DNA of 50,719 bases from Dechloromonas sp. (GTDB taxonomy: Bacteria; Pseudomonadota; Gammaproteobacteria; Burkholderiales; Rhodocyclaceae). Positions within the stretch are counted from its first letter, which is position 1. Each line of letters starts with the position of its first letter. The notes beneath the pieces were generated by a model, which searched no databases, was not told the origin of the DNA, and was given only the letters and a program-made list of their open reading frames with translations. The stretch lies in the NCBI GenBank assembly GCA_017302355.1, contig JAFLDQ010000004.1, positions 1-50,719 on the forward strand. The letters are read 5' to 3'. Positions 27,766-35,988 of this stretch are shown here, piece after piece. The translations under genes and the position numbers were made by a program.

Positions 27766-28277
27766 GGCGTGCTCTCCCCGAGGCACTGGCGGGACTCGGC
27801 CTGACGCCGCGTAGCGAGGCCACCGCACAGCCGCGCATTGACGGGCAGCGCGCAGTCCTTGCCTTGGAAGAAGCGCCAGCGCAGCAGTTCGGCGCAGGCT
27901 CCGGCGTAGTCCTCGGTGTTGAGTTTCCTCACCAGCGTGGACTGGCAGAACGCGCGGCTGCCGACGTTGTAGGCGAAAGACACGTAGGTGTCGTACTCGT
28001 GCTGCGCCAGCGGCACGGTCACGCATTGCTTCAGCGCCCCTTCGAATTGCTGCACATCGGTCAGCGCCCGTGCCAGCGCTTTTGGCGGCGTGGTGGTGTC
28101 GCCGATTTTCACGCCCGAAGTCGTACCGAACCCAATGGTCGGTACATCACCCTTGACCGGAATCACCGCGCGGTCGGTGTAGCCCTCGTGCAGCACGATG
28201 CCGACCAGTGCGGCGGCGGACAAGGTCAGCGCTGCCACGGTGCGTCGCGTAGTTGGCGATGATGGCGGGCGGATCAT
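27762..28277 (-). CDS. SAR endolysin, glycoside hydrolase family 24 lysozyme
   Basis: 171 residues from ATG 28277. A weakly hydrophobic N-terminal segment at about 13-29 (TVAALTLSAAALVGIVL) is rich in Ala/Gly/Thr, typical of a signal-anchor-release sequence that lets the enzyme leave the membrane when it depolarises. The lysozyme catalytic triad follows at once: Glu31 in HEGYTD, Asp44 in KGDVPT and Thr52/53 in GFGTT. The rest matches the GH24 fold (QHEYDTYVSFAYNVGSRAFC). It cleaves peptidoglycan glycan strands during lysis. The stop overlaps Rz and the start overlaps the holin-like gene. Confidence 0.9.
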   Translation of the reverse strand: MIRPPSSPTTRRTVAALTLSAAALVGIVLHEGYTDRAVIPVKGDVPTIGFGTTSGVKIGDTTTPPKALARALTDVQQFEGALKQCVTVPLAQHEYDTYVSFAYNVGSRAFCQSTLVRKLNTEDYAGACAELLRWRFFQGKDCALPVNARLCGGLATRRQAESRQCLGESTP

Positions 28278-28498
28278 CGGTGCATCTCCGGCTGCGCCAC
28301 CAAGCGTGCAATCGCCGCGCCGATGCTGGCGCTGAAGGCCAGCAGCACGAACACGCCACGCGGCAGCACGTCGCTGAACAGCGGCACCACCACTTCCGCC
28401 GCTGTGAAAATCGCCGCGACGATGGACAGGCGAATGCTCCACGCCCGGCGTGCGATCTTGCGCCAGTCGCCCAGCAAGCAGATTTTGCGGGCGGTCAT
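28274..28498 (-). CDS. Small membrane protein, holin candidate (DUF7940-like)
   Basis: 74 residues from ATG 28498. A basic N-terminus (MTARKICLLGDWRKIARRAW) is followed by two hydrophobic segments (SIVAAIFTAAEVVVPLF and GVFVLLAFSASIGAAIARL). Size, two membrane spans and placement directly before a SAR endolysin suggest a pinholin/holin. The family label is by resemblance only. It overlaps both neighbours by 4 bases. Confidence 0.65.
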   Translation of the reverse strand: MTARKICLLGDWRKIARRAWSIRLSIVAAIFTAAEVVVPLFSDVLPRGVFVLLAFSASIGAAIARLVAQPEMHR

Positions 28499-28800
28499 TG
28501 CGGGCCTCCCATCAACTTCAACTTGATGGCGGCCCCGACCAGCAGCGCGGCCAGGAGGCCGGTGGTGATGACTTTCACGGTGGTCTGCCACGCCGTGCGA
28601 CGGGCATCGCGCCATGCCTCCAGCAGGTCGCGCAGTTCGCGGATGTCGCGGGCGGCGTGGCCATTTTCCAAGCCGAGGTGGGCCAGCACCCGTTCGGCAC
28701 CGCGCTCGGCGGCGCGGTCGAGCAGTTCGTCGAAGTCCTCGCGCCGGATGAGGAGCATGTTTTCGACGAGCGCAGGCTGTTGTTGTTCGGATTCGGTCAT
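28495..28800 (-). CDS. Small phage membrane protein (DUF6127-like)
   Basis: 101 residues from ATG 28800, which follows GGAGACCGCC. The body is acidic and helical (LLIRREDFDELLDRAAERGA, then DIRELRDLLEAWRDARR), with one C-terminal membrane span (VITTGLLAALLVGAAIKLKL). Small proteins with this 'bitopic, C-terminal anchor' build are common at the head of lysis cassettes and can assist or delay the holin. Which role applies here cannot be read from the sequence. Confidence 0.65.
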   Translation of the reverse strand: MTESEQQQPALVENMLLIRREDFDELLDRAAERGAERVLAHLGLENGHAARDIRELRDLLEAWRDARRTAWQTTVKVITTGLLAALLVGAAIKLKLMGGPQ

Positions 28801-28820
28801 GGCGGTCTCCAAAAATGCGA

Positions 28821-28841
28821 AACCCGCCTCGTGGGCGGGTT
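28821..28841 (-). promoter_or_regulatory. Hairpin leader before the lysis cassette
   Basis: AACCCGCC (28821-28828) and GGCGGGTT (28834-28841) form a perfect 8-bp stem with a 5-nt loop between the DUF2793 gene and the lysis genes. On the minus strand it is followed by TCGCATTTTTGGAG, where GGAG is the ribosome site of the next gene. It may be a leaky terminator or an mRNA-stabilising element. A near copy precedes the capsid gene. Confidence 0.6.
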
Positions 28842-28865
28842 CGGGTGGTTGCGGGTGGATAGAAA

Positions 28866-29216
28866 TCAGATGGCGATGCCCGCGCTCCAGCCTGCGGATT
28901 TGTAGGCACTGAGCTTGGCCTCGTCCTCGATGTAGCAAAGCCAGCCGACCTTGGGCGCGTGGTATTCCCACACGCCATCGATGCGCACGGCGATCTGGTT
29001 GGTCTTGCCTGCCCACGCGCCGGTGGCGGCGGCAGGAATGAGGTAGCGGTCGCCATTGGCGGGGCTGGCCGGTGGCGTGGTCAGGTCGCGGTCTTTTACG
29101 GACAGGCCGACCGTCGCGCCGAGGCGTTTGAGGTTGGCGTCCATGCCGCTGTCCCAGCCGGACTCGCCGAGCGTCCAGCCGTAGGTGAGTCCAAGGTTCG
29201 GATCGGTCGATGACAT
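28866..29216 (-). CDS. DUF2793 phage protein, likely tail-fibre tip or receptor-side component
   Basis: 116 residues. The DUF2793 signature is nearly the whole protein: LGLTYGWTLGESGWDSGMD, LTTPPASPANGDRYLIP, and a middle Trp-rich part (VWEYHAPKVGWLCYIED). DUF2793 modules occur at or near the distal end of phage and gene-transfer-agent tail proteins. Position after the J-like protein and the glycosyltransferase agrees with a tail-tip or fibre role. It ends 24 bases before the lysis hairpin. Confidence 0.8.
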   Translation of the reverse strand: MSSTDPNLGLTYGWTLGESGWDSGMDANLKRLGATVGLSVKDRDLTTPPASPANGDRYLIPAAATGAWAGKTNQIAVRIDGVWEYHAPKVGWLCYIEDEAKLSAYKSAGWSAGIAI

Positions 29217-29218
29217 GC

Positions 29219-29827
29219 TTATCTCCAGAGAGGGGCGGCTCGCCGGATGCGCCGAATGGCTTCCGGATCACCAGTGCGATGGCTTTGCTGCGGGTGCTGC
29301 CGCCAGTGCCGTCCGACGATGGGCAGGTGCAGCACGCCTCCGCGTTTGGCGACCAGCAGGGTCAGCAGCCAGTCGGCGAAGTTGTTGATGTCGGTGGTTT
29401 CCGCGAGCGCTGCCTCCACGGCAGACCGGCGCATCACGATCAGGCCGTGAACGTGGCTGGCGCTGTTGGCGTGCTGCCAGCGGCTATAGGCCAGACGCCG
29501 CACCGCGATGTCGCGCCCGGCTTCGTCCATCAGCGCCTCGTCGCTGTAGGCCATCACCGCTTGCGGGCAGGCATCCAGCGCATCGGCCAGTTGCTTGAAG
29601 ACGCTGGCCTCGTACAGATCGTCGGGATCGACGAAGGACACCAGCGGCAGAGCGCCCTGTGCATAGCCAGCGGCGCGGGCTTCGCCGATGCGCCCGGCAA
29701 TGCCCGGCACGACGTGCAACTGGATCGGCGCGCCATCGAGGCTGGCGATACAGGCCTCGCGCCATTCGGCAGGCTCGTTCAGGGTGAGCAGATGCACATC
29801 GATGCGGGCGTCGGTTGGCGTTTCCAT
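29219..29827 (-). CDS. Glycosyltransferase family 2-like protein in the tail region
   Basis: 202 residues from ATG 29827. A GT-A-like fold is suggested by DVHLLTLNEPAEWREACIAS at 10-30, then FVDPDDLYEASVF near 74-86, which supplies the DxD-like metal site. Further on AYSDEALMDEAG and HVHGLIVMRRSAV match the acceptor half of short family 2 enzymes. It overlaps the J-like gene by ATGA and so is made with the tail tip. Its target may be the tail proteins themselves or host surface sugar; neither can be decided. Unusual cargo for a lambdoid tail operon. Confidence 0.75.
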   Translation of the reverse strand: METPTDARIDVHLLTLNEPAEWREACIASLDGAPIQLHVVPGIAGRIGEARAAGYAQGALPLVSFVDPDDLYEASVFKQLADALDACPQAVMAYSDEALMDEAGRDIAVRRLAYSRWQHANSASHVHGLIVMRRSAVEAALAETTDINNFADWLLTLLVAKRGGVLHLPIVGRHWRQHPQQSHRTGDPEAIRRIRRAAPLWR

Positions 29828-32097
29828 CAGAGTCCTCCCCAATACTGGCCCCAGCGCAGGCCGTAGCCCACGCGATCCATGACGCGAACCTGCGGCTGCC
29901 AGCTCTCCAGTCCGTCGCGTTCGGCGCTGATTTCCACGCTGATGCGGTCGCCCAGCGCTCCGGCGTCTGCGGCAGCCGTGGCCACGTCCCACACGAAATC
30001 CGTTCCCGCGATACCGGATGCCGTATGCACCAGCGTGTCGTTGCGATCACGGATGCGCACGGTGTAGGTCACGCCCGGTTCCGGGCCGATGTCGCCCTCG
30101 TCCTGATGCACGAGGTAGGCGGTCTGCTGGATGCGGTCGCGGTGCGCCCACGCCACGGCGAGATTACCGGCCACCACGGCAGGCTCGATCTGACCGTTGA
30201 GGCGGATGCGCCCGGGTGGATACGGCAAGGCCTGCCGCCCGGTGAGCAGCAGCGGCTGGCCATTGGCGGCCAGTTCCGCATCGCCCTGATCGGTCGAGGT
30301 GCGCGGGATCGCGGCCACGAACACGGATTCGCCCGGCGCGCGTTCCGTCCCTTCGGCAGCCAGCCATTCGCCGACACCGATCAACTGCGTACCACTGGTG
30401 TGCGCTTGGGGCGTGGTGTCGAGCACGCCGCGCGCCAGATCGATGCTGGCCGCACCGGCATCGAAGGCCAGCACGGCGACGGCTTCGCGGATTTCGCCAG
30501 CGGCATCGACCAGATAGGCGTAGCTGCCCACGGCCAGCCGTTCCGGTTGGCTGATCGCCGTCACCGGCACCGCGACGGCATCCGCCTCGCTGGCGGACAA
30601 TGCCGCATCGAGCGTGAGCAGCGGCGCGTAGTCCTCACCGGCGATGACTTCGATGTCGCCCGCCGATGCGCCGGTGGCGAGTTGCCAGTTGAGTTGCCCG
30701 TCACCACCCGCCGCCAGCGCGCCCACTGCCGCATCGGTGTCGGTCAGGTAATCCAGCTCGGCCCGCGACAGACTGCGCGCCAGTTCCCAATACGGGATCT
30801 CCACCGCCAGCACCAGGGTGGGCGGCAGCGGCTCCTGCGTGGGTTCGTCGATGATGGGCGGCGGCGGGGCCAGAACAGCGCTATCCAGCCCGAACACATC
30901 CTCCATCGCCTCGATGCGCCATTCGGCAGCGCCCAGCGTGCCGGTGTCGATGCTGGTGACCCGCACCACCATCTGGTCGATGCCCAGACGCGGCCAGTTG
31001 AGCAGGAACACATCGCCCGGCAACGGCGCGCGTTCCAAGGTATCGCGGGCCACGGTCAGGCTCATCCGCGCCAACGGCGACCCCAAGGCGCGCAGATCGC
31101 GCAGTGCCAGACGCGCAGCCAGCGGGCCGTAATTGACGCCCGGATAGTTGCGGCGCTGGTTGATCACGCCGCCCTGCAACTGGATGGCGGCGAGGTTTTC
31201 CACAGTGACGGTGGTGTCGCCGCCGGTTTGCCAGTCGGTGTAGACCACGCTCAGTTCGTTCGGCAGTTCGCCCCACTGCGCACGCTCGAAACGCTCCAGC
31301 CGCACGATCTCGTCCGGCCCCAACTGCGGCAGACTGTCGATCCAGTAGTCGTCGCGCAGCAGTTTCAGCTCGAAGGTGCCTTGCTCCGGATCGGTGTAGA
31401 GGATGCCGCCGATGTGGTCGATCACCTGACCGATGAAACTCTCGATGGACTGCTGCCGCGTCCAGATCAGGTTCAGGCCGAAGCCCTCGTCCGACAAGGC
31501 CCACGCCGCGTTCCAGAAACTCCAGCCGATGCTGTCCTGCGGATAGCCCATGCCCCAGTGCGGATCGGTGAGGCACTGCACCAGAATGTGCGCCGGGTTC
31601 ATGCCCACACTCACCTCCTGGCCGCTGTCGTCATCCCAGACGCGCACCTCGGCGTTCCACTCCATCCACGGTGTGTCGTGCCAACCTGCCGTGAAGCGGC
31701 GCACGCGCACCGCCCACGGTTTGAGGTAGGGATTGTTGGCGGCGAACTGGATTTGCCGCACCACCAGCGACAGCACGCCCCGGAATGCCGGAATCGCGCT
31801 GCCGAGACGCGCCATCAGGTAGTCGTTGCGTCCCTGACTGGCATCGCCGGGCAGCACATCGATGGTGCCGATCACACCGCCTTCGCGCTCGTCTCCGCCA
31901 AACAACGTCGGCTTGTTGATCGACAGACTGGCGAGGCCGTGACCGCTGGACAGCGGGCCACGGTCGGCATCGCCCCACGCGGTGCGCTCGCCCATCTGGA
32001 TTTCCTGCATAGCATCGACCGGCCCTTGGCAGAGCACCAGATGCAGGCCCATGCGGTAGCGGTAGCCGACGGTTTGCTTCTTGCTGCTGCCGCCCAT
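29827..32097 (-). CDS. Tail tip / host-specificity protein (J-like)
   Basis: 756 residues. The N-terminal part reads GLHLVLCQGPVDAMQEIQMG and then YLMARLGSAIPAFRGVLSLV, typical of phage tail-hub proteins of the J/Gp22 type that begin with the baseplate-like domain. The C-terminal half contains beta-rich repeats and a short end resembling a fibronectin-type section (TYTVRIRDRNDTLVHTASG). It sits after the small L/K/I-position genes and before the glycosyltransferase. It should cap the tail tube and contact the receptor. No truncation is visible. Confidence 0.85.
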   Translation of the reverse strand: MGGSSKKQTVGYRYRMGLHLVLCQGPVDAMQEIQMGERTAWGDADRGPLSSGHGLASLSINKPTLFGGDEREGGVIGTIDVLPGDASQGRNDYLMARLGSAIPAFRGVLSLVVRQIQFAANNPYLKPWAVRVRRFTAGWHDTPWMEWNAEVRVWDDDSGQEVSVGMNPAHILVQCLTDPHWGMGYPQDSIGWSFWNAAWALSDEGFGLNLIWTRQQSIESFIGQVIDHIGGILYTDPEQGTFELKLLRDDYWIDSLPQLGPDEIVRLERFERAQWGELPNELSVVYTDWQTGGDTTVTVENLAAIQLQGGVINQRRNYPGVNYGPLAARLALRDLRALGSPLARMSLTVARDTLERAPLPGDVFLLNWPRLGIDQMVVRVTSIDTGTLGAAEWRIEAMEDVFGLDSAVLAPPPPIIDEPTQEPLPPTLVLAVEIPYWELARSLSRAELDYLTDTDAAVGALAAGGDGQLNWQLATGASAGDIEVIAGEDYAPLLTLDAALSASEADAVAVPVTAISQPERLAVGSYAYLVDAAGEIREAVAVLAFDAGAASIDLARGVLDTTPQAHTSGTQLIGVGEWLAAEGTERAPGESVFVAAIPRTSTDQGDAELAANGQPLLLTGRQALPYPPGRIRLNGQIEPAVVAGNLAVAWAHRDRIQQTAYLVHQDEGDIGPEPGVTYTVRIRDRNDTLVHTASGIAGTDFVWDVATAAADAGALGDRISVEISAERDGLESWQPQVRVMDRVGYGLRWGQYWGGL

Positions 32098-32309
32098 CAG
32101 CCATGCTCCTGCGCAGATCGGGCGCGGGCGTGTTCGACCACGCGCTGTGCCATCGCATCACCGGTGGCCAGCAGCGTTTCCGCGTCCAGCCCGTCGCGCA
32201 CAAAGGCGCGGAAATCCAGCGCGTGCCGTGCAAACCACGCACGCGAACCGTTCACGCACAGGCCCACGGCGCGCACGTCGTCGATGGTGACGATCACGTC
32301 GCTGTTCAT
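32097..32309 (-). CDS. Small tail-tip assembly protein, unrecognised
   Basis: 70 residues from ATG 32309, with 4-base overlap on the upstream side and a shared base on the J-like side. It reads VTIDDVRAVGLCVNGSRAWF, then FRAFVRDGLDAETLLATGDA, a compact alpha/beta protein without known motifs. Position before the J-like gene suggests a tail-tip assembly role, as for lambda K/I, but only by place. Confidence 0.7.
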   Translation of the reverse strand: MNSDVIVTIDDVRAVGLCVNGSRAWFARHALDFRAFVRDGLDAETLLATGDAMAQRVVEHARARSAQEHG

Positions 32310-32533
32310 TTCTTGCCGCCTTTCTTGCGGATCGGATCGGCGACCAGATCGCCGTACCAGACCACGTTGGCCCCGCGCAGCAGCACGGTGCCGAACACGA
32401 CCGGGATCGGGCGGCCTTCTTCGGCGGTGGGCGCATCGACGTCGGAAAGCGATGCCGGTTTGGGTTCGGGCGGTTTCGGCGCGAGCGCGACCGACACCAG
32501 CGCCGCCACCACGATGACGACGAGGTACCACAT
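32306..32533 (-). CDS. Small membrane-associated tail protein, unrecognised
   Basis: 75 residues. A short N-terminal hydrophobic stretch (MWYLVVIVVAALVSVAL) is followed by a proline-rich linker (APKPPEPKPASL) and a soluble end (IPVVFGTVLLRGANVVWYGD). The end matches a phrase found in small tail-tip proteins that begin J-type operons. Overlaps the next gene by ATGA. The hydrophobic start may be membrane-inserted or a tail-assembly contact. Confidence 0.7.
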   Translation of the reverse strand: MWYLVVIVVAALVSVALAPKPPEPKPASLSDVDAPTAEEGRPIPVVFGTVLLRGANVVWYGDLVADPIRKKGGKK

Positions 32534-32553
32534 GGCAATTCCTCAAAGGGGGT

Positions 32554-33342
32554 TCAGAACACGCCCGTCGAAAACGGGTTCTTGCTCGGGATGGCGGGAA
32601 AGCCGCCGTAGTTGTCGAGGTTGTCGAAGCGCGACTGGCAGGTGGCGGTACTGTGATCGCAGCCGACCGTCAGCAGCACTTCCGTGCCGGATTCGATGGC
32701 GACTGGATAGAGCAGCTCCACGCCGCTGCCGTAGTCGCTGATGATCATGTGGCGCGCACCATCGGGCGTTTGCAGCCAGCCACCGGCCAAGCCGCCGCTG
32801 ACGCTGCCGGGCACACCGCCATCGAGTTCGACGTTGCGGCCATAGACGTCGAGAACGAAGGCGCTGCCGGTGATCGGCGATGCGCCGCAGGCACTGGAAT
32901 ACAGCACATGGGAACACTTGCGGCTGTAGAGCCTGCGCAGACCGATGCGCTTCAGGCTGACCTGCGCCGATTCGCAGCGGATACGGGCGGCATCGGCGTC
33001 GATCTCGACACCCAGCACCCGACCCATCCAGCGCGTGCCCGACAGCCACCAGTAGTCACCCCAGTTATCGCGCCGCCCGATGCGCAAGGTGACCGATGTG
33101 GTGTCGCCGGTCAGCGAGGCGGCAAGCAGATGGCGCACCAGATCGCAGCTTGGCGGCAGCTTGAGTTCCAGCGCCGATTTGGCGGCTTCAGCCCCCAGCG
33201 CCAGTTCGTTGCGTTCGATGGACAGGCTGGTGTACGGCGTGCCGTCGAGATCGACATCGAACTCGTGCGGCGTCAGATAAAACTGCGCCGAGCTGCTGGC
33301 GAAGGCGTACAGCTCGACTTCCTGCAAAGGGTTCTGGCTCAT
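32554..33342 (-). CDS. Phage BR0599/DUF2163-type tail-tip protein
   Basis: 262 residues. The family pattern is clear: LYAFASSSAQFYLTPHEFDV at the start, a central LGVEIDADAARIRCE, and a Cys-rich C-terminal part (RKCSHVLYSSACGASPITGS, then LTVGCDHSTATCQSRFDNL, then NYGGFPAIPSKNP). These proteins hold conserved cysteines that may bind an iron-sulfur cluster, as in lambda gpL, whose position in the operon is the same. It follows the 520-residue protein by 11 bases. Confidence 0.85.
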   Translation of the reverse strand: MSQNPLQEVELYAFASSSAQFYLTPHEFDVDLDGTPYTSLSIERNELALGAEAAKSALELKLPPSCDLVRHLLAASLTGDTTSVTLRIGRRDNWGDYWWLSGTRWMGRVLGVEIDADAARIRCESAQVSLKRIGLRRLYSRKCSHVLYSSACGASPITGSAFVLDVYGRNVELDGGVPGSVSGGLAGGWLQTPDGARHMIISDYGSGVELLYPVAIESGTEVLLTVGCDHSTATCQSRFDNLDNYGGFPAIPSKNPFSTGVF

Positions 33343-33353
33343 GGGTAATCTCG

Positions 33354-34916
33354 TCAGGCGGGCTCGTAAACGATGCGGTCGTTGCCGCGTGGCTCGGGCA
33401 GCTGGCGCGCGGTGAGGGACAGCTCCAACAGCTCGGGGCTGTGCCAGTACAGATCGACGGCGTCGTGATCGAGGCGGCAGCGCGCCAGACGGATCACCCG
33501 GCTGCCGACTGGCACCGGCTCATCAAGGCCGGAGCGCAACACCAGCACGCCGCCACCATCGAGATGGCAGGTGGCGGTCAGCGCGTGCTGGCGCTCGCCA
33601 TCGGGATGGACGATGGCGCAGGCGGCGGGTCGATGCCAGAAGGCGCTGACAGCTTCGCCTGCGACGCGCAGGAAACCGTCCTCGGGATCGGCATCGAACG
33701 TCACCCACAGGATCGGGGCCAGACCATCAGGCAACCAGAAGGCGTTCAAACGGCCTTGGGTCTGCCACAGCCGCGCACGCCAGACCTCGATTTCTTCCAG
33801 ATTGCTGGCGAGATAGCGGCGCTGGAAGGTGGTGGTCGGCCACGGATCGTCGCGGCGCAGCCACGGGGCGGCGGGCGAGAAATCCTGCAGGGTGATCACC
33901 GCCGATACCGCAGCAGCAGGGTCGTCGCGCCAGTTGCCATCGGGCCAGACCGGCAGCTCGTCCAGCCACGGATCGTCGAGCAGGTCGTCATCGGGCGGTG
34001 GCGCGGGTTCCAGCTGGGCCACCACGTTGCCGCCGACCATGCCCGGTACCCACTGACTCAGTTCTGCCGGATCGACGGCGCGGCCCCACACCAGCGGCAT
34101 CACGCTGCTCCCCGTTCCGGCGGCGCGCGCCAAGGGTTCGGCCAGCCACAGCACCTCGCTGTCGACGCTGTTCAGGCGCACCTGCTGCCAGCCATCGGGG
34201 GCGATGAGCAGCGCGAACACGTCGGCCTCGTTCCAGCCCTCGATGCCATTCCACGTCAGCCGCAGATCGGCGCTGGCCGCCACGAAGTGTTGCCAGTCCG
34301 AGTCGGCCACTTCCAGCGCAAAGGCACCGGCTTCGGCGCTGGCGGTCAGCGGCACCGCGTACTGCGGCAGCGGCCACCACGACGCATTGCCGAGATGATC
34401 GGCCAGCCAGTCGGCGACCAGCGCATCGGTCGCCCGCGCGTGGCCGACGTGATAGCTCAACGAGCGCCGGGGCACCTTGCGCCGCGCCTGCCGCGATTCG
34501 TTGCCGCTGGCCAGCCGCGTGACGCTGGTTTGCCACTCCAGCCGTTCGACCAGTGCTTCAGACCAATCGTGGCGGAAGGCGAACACGCCGCGCTGCGCCT
34601 CCGGCCACGGCGCATCGCCGAAGGCATCCATGCCGGTGGCGACGATGGCGCTCGATGCCGTGTCCCGGCGCAGCACCTCGACCACGAATACCGGCCCGAC
34701 CAGCGGCGGCCAGGGGCGCGCCAGCGTTTCCACCAGCCAGTGCGCGGCCTGATCCGGAGGCCACGGCGCGCTGGCGGTTTCTGGCGTGAAGGTGGCGACA
34801 GCGCTGCCTGCACCGGCGCGCGACAGTACTTCGCCCAGAACACGCAATGCTTCGTTGCCCGGCGCGGGCTGGCTGCCGGTTTCGGCGATGTGCGCCGCAA
34901 CGCGCCGGTCGGTCAT
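33354..34916 (-). CDS. Phage tail protein, unrecognised family
   Basis: 520 residues. It begins with a helical segment (RRVAAHIAETGSQPAPG, then ALRVLGEVLSRAGAG), followed by a long beta-rich body with many Trp residues (LAGFSPAAP-type loops; WRDDPAAAVSAVITLQDFS). No domain is recognised. Overlap by ATGA with the gene before it and its position between tape measure and tip show it is part of the tail-tip assembly. No enzymatic motif is seen. Confidence 0.7.
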   Translation of the reverse strand: MTDRRVAAHIAETGSQPAPGNEALRVLGEVLSRAGAGSAVATFTPETASAPWPPDQAAHWLVETLARPWPPLVGPVFVVEVLRRDTASSAIVATGMDAFGDAPWPEAQRGVFAFRHDWSEALVERLEWQTSVTRLASGNESRQARRKVPRRSLSYHVGHARATDALVADWLADHLGNASWWPLPQYAVPLTASAEAGAFALEVADSDWQHFVAASADLRLTWNGIEGWNEADVFALLIAPDGWQQVRLNSVDSEVLWLAEPLARAAGTGSSVMPLVWGRAVDPAELSQWVPGMVGGNVVAQLEPAPPPDDDLLDDPWLDELPVWPDGNWRDDPAAAVSAVITLQDFSPAAPWLRRDDPWPTTTFQRRYLASNLEEIEVWRARLWQTQGRLNAFWLPDGLAPILWVTFDADPEDGFLRVAGEAVSAFWHRPAACAIVHPDGERQHALTATCHLDGGGVLVLRSGLDEPVPVGSRVIRLARCRLDHDAVDLYWHSPELLELSLTARQLPEPRGNDRIVYEPA

Positions 34917-35971
34917 GCCGACTCCACGCCGAATTCAGCGGCATTGAAGGCGGCTTCCGTCCATTGCACATTGCCGTTCGGATTGCGTTCGAACAGCGCG
35001 CATTGCCACGCCTGCTGTTCCTGCAGGATCACCTCGGCGCTCGAAGCGGTCTGCGCGCCACTGACCACCAGACCTTTCAGCTTGCCGAGGCCCGCATCGG
35101 TCTTGCGCGAGAGCATCGTCAACTGCACGCCAAAGATCGCGGGCGTGGCCATCACCGGCAACGGTTCGACATCGAAGCTCTGGCGCAGTCCGGCGCTGGG
35201 CGCGCTGATGAAGGTGGATTCATCCTCGTCACTGACGGCCTCCCAGGCATTCACGCCGGAGGGCGTCACCGTCCACTGGTTCAGGCTGCCATCGGCCTGT
35301 GCGTGCAGCGCATCCACGCGCACGTCGCCCAGGAAGGTGTTGTTGATCGTGCCCGTGGTGTCGGCGATGTAGAAGTCGTCGACGTCGATGGTCAGCGGGC
35401 AGTTCTGGCCCGGAATCGCGCCAAGGAACGCCGTGAGCAACTGCCCGCCGCCCTGAATCGTGTTCTGCGCGTTCATCTGGATGGCGAGCACGCCGTTCAG
35501 GCGCACCGACAGCACGCCATTGCTGGTGCCTTGCGTCACCTGCAGCTCGACGTAGTGCCAGCCGCGCGCCGGGGCGGTGCTGACCGAGGTGGTGATCAAC
35601 TGCTCATAGCCATACTGCCAGCGGTAGAGCTTGAGCCTGCCGTCCTCGCCGATCTTCACCAGATGCGCGATCTGCGCGTTGGCATCGCGCACGCCCAGCA
35701 GCAGCGGCTCGGTGTAGGTGTTCTCATAGGCCACGACACGGATGGATGCGCCCACGATCAGGCTGGTCTTGGTGGCGTCCAGATTCTTGACGTAACCACC
35801 GCCCGAGCCTTCGGGCAGGCGCAGCGCGAATGATGAGGGTCGCCGCCCCTGCTCGCGGGTGGCCTGCGGCGAGAGGTAGGCCGCCTTGCCGCGCGCCAGC
35901 CACGGCTGGCCGTAGTCATCCAGCGCTTGCGGGTCGTAGTGGTCGAAGCCGTCGATGAACAGCAGTGCCAT
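34913..35971 (-). CDS. Phage tail-associated protein with lectin-like beta fold, unrecognised
   Basis: 352 residues from ATG 35971; upstream sequence in the same frame belongs to the tape-measure gene in another frame. It starts MALLFIDGFDHYDPQALDDY. The middle has the alternating pattern of a jelly-roll/LamG-like fold (YVELQVTQGTSNGVLSVRLN, then NQWTVTPSGVNAWEAVSDED). Such proteins at this position are common in phages of Pseudomonadota and may bind carbohydrate at the tail tip. The fold assignment is from pattern only. Confidence 0.7.
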   Translation of the reverse strand: MALLFIDGFDHYDPQALDDYGQPWLARGKAAYLSPQATREQGRRPSSFALRLPEGSGGGYVKNLDATKTSLIVGASIRVVAYENTYTEPLLLGVRDANAQIAHLVKIGEDGRLKLYRWQYGYEQLITTSVSTAPARGWHYVELQVTQGTSNGVLSVRLNGVLAIQMNAQNTIQGGGQLLTAFLGAIPGQNCPLTIDVDDFYIADTTGTINNTFLGDVRVDALHAQADGSLNQWTVTPSGVNAWEAVSDEDESTFISAPSAGLRQSFDVEPLPVMATPAIFGVQLTMLSRKTDAGLGKLKGLVVSGAQTASSAEVILQEQQAWQCALFERNPNGNVQWTEAAFNAAEFGVESA

Positions 35972-35988
35972 GAGAGGCTCCTTGGATT

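Noticed and set aside
29815..32517. 900-codon plus-strand open frame opposite the J-like gene
   Set aside because: Antisense shadow of the tail-tip genes. The protein is Gly/Arg/His/Gln-rich with no domain, and it would cross several real overlapping genes.
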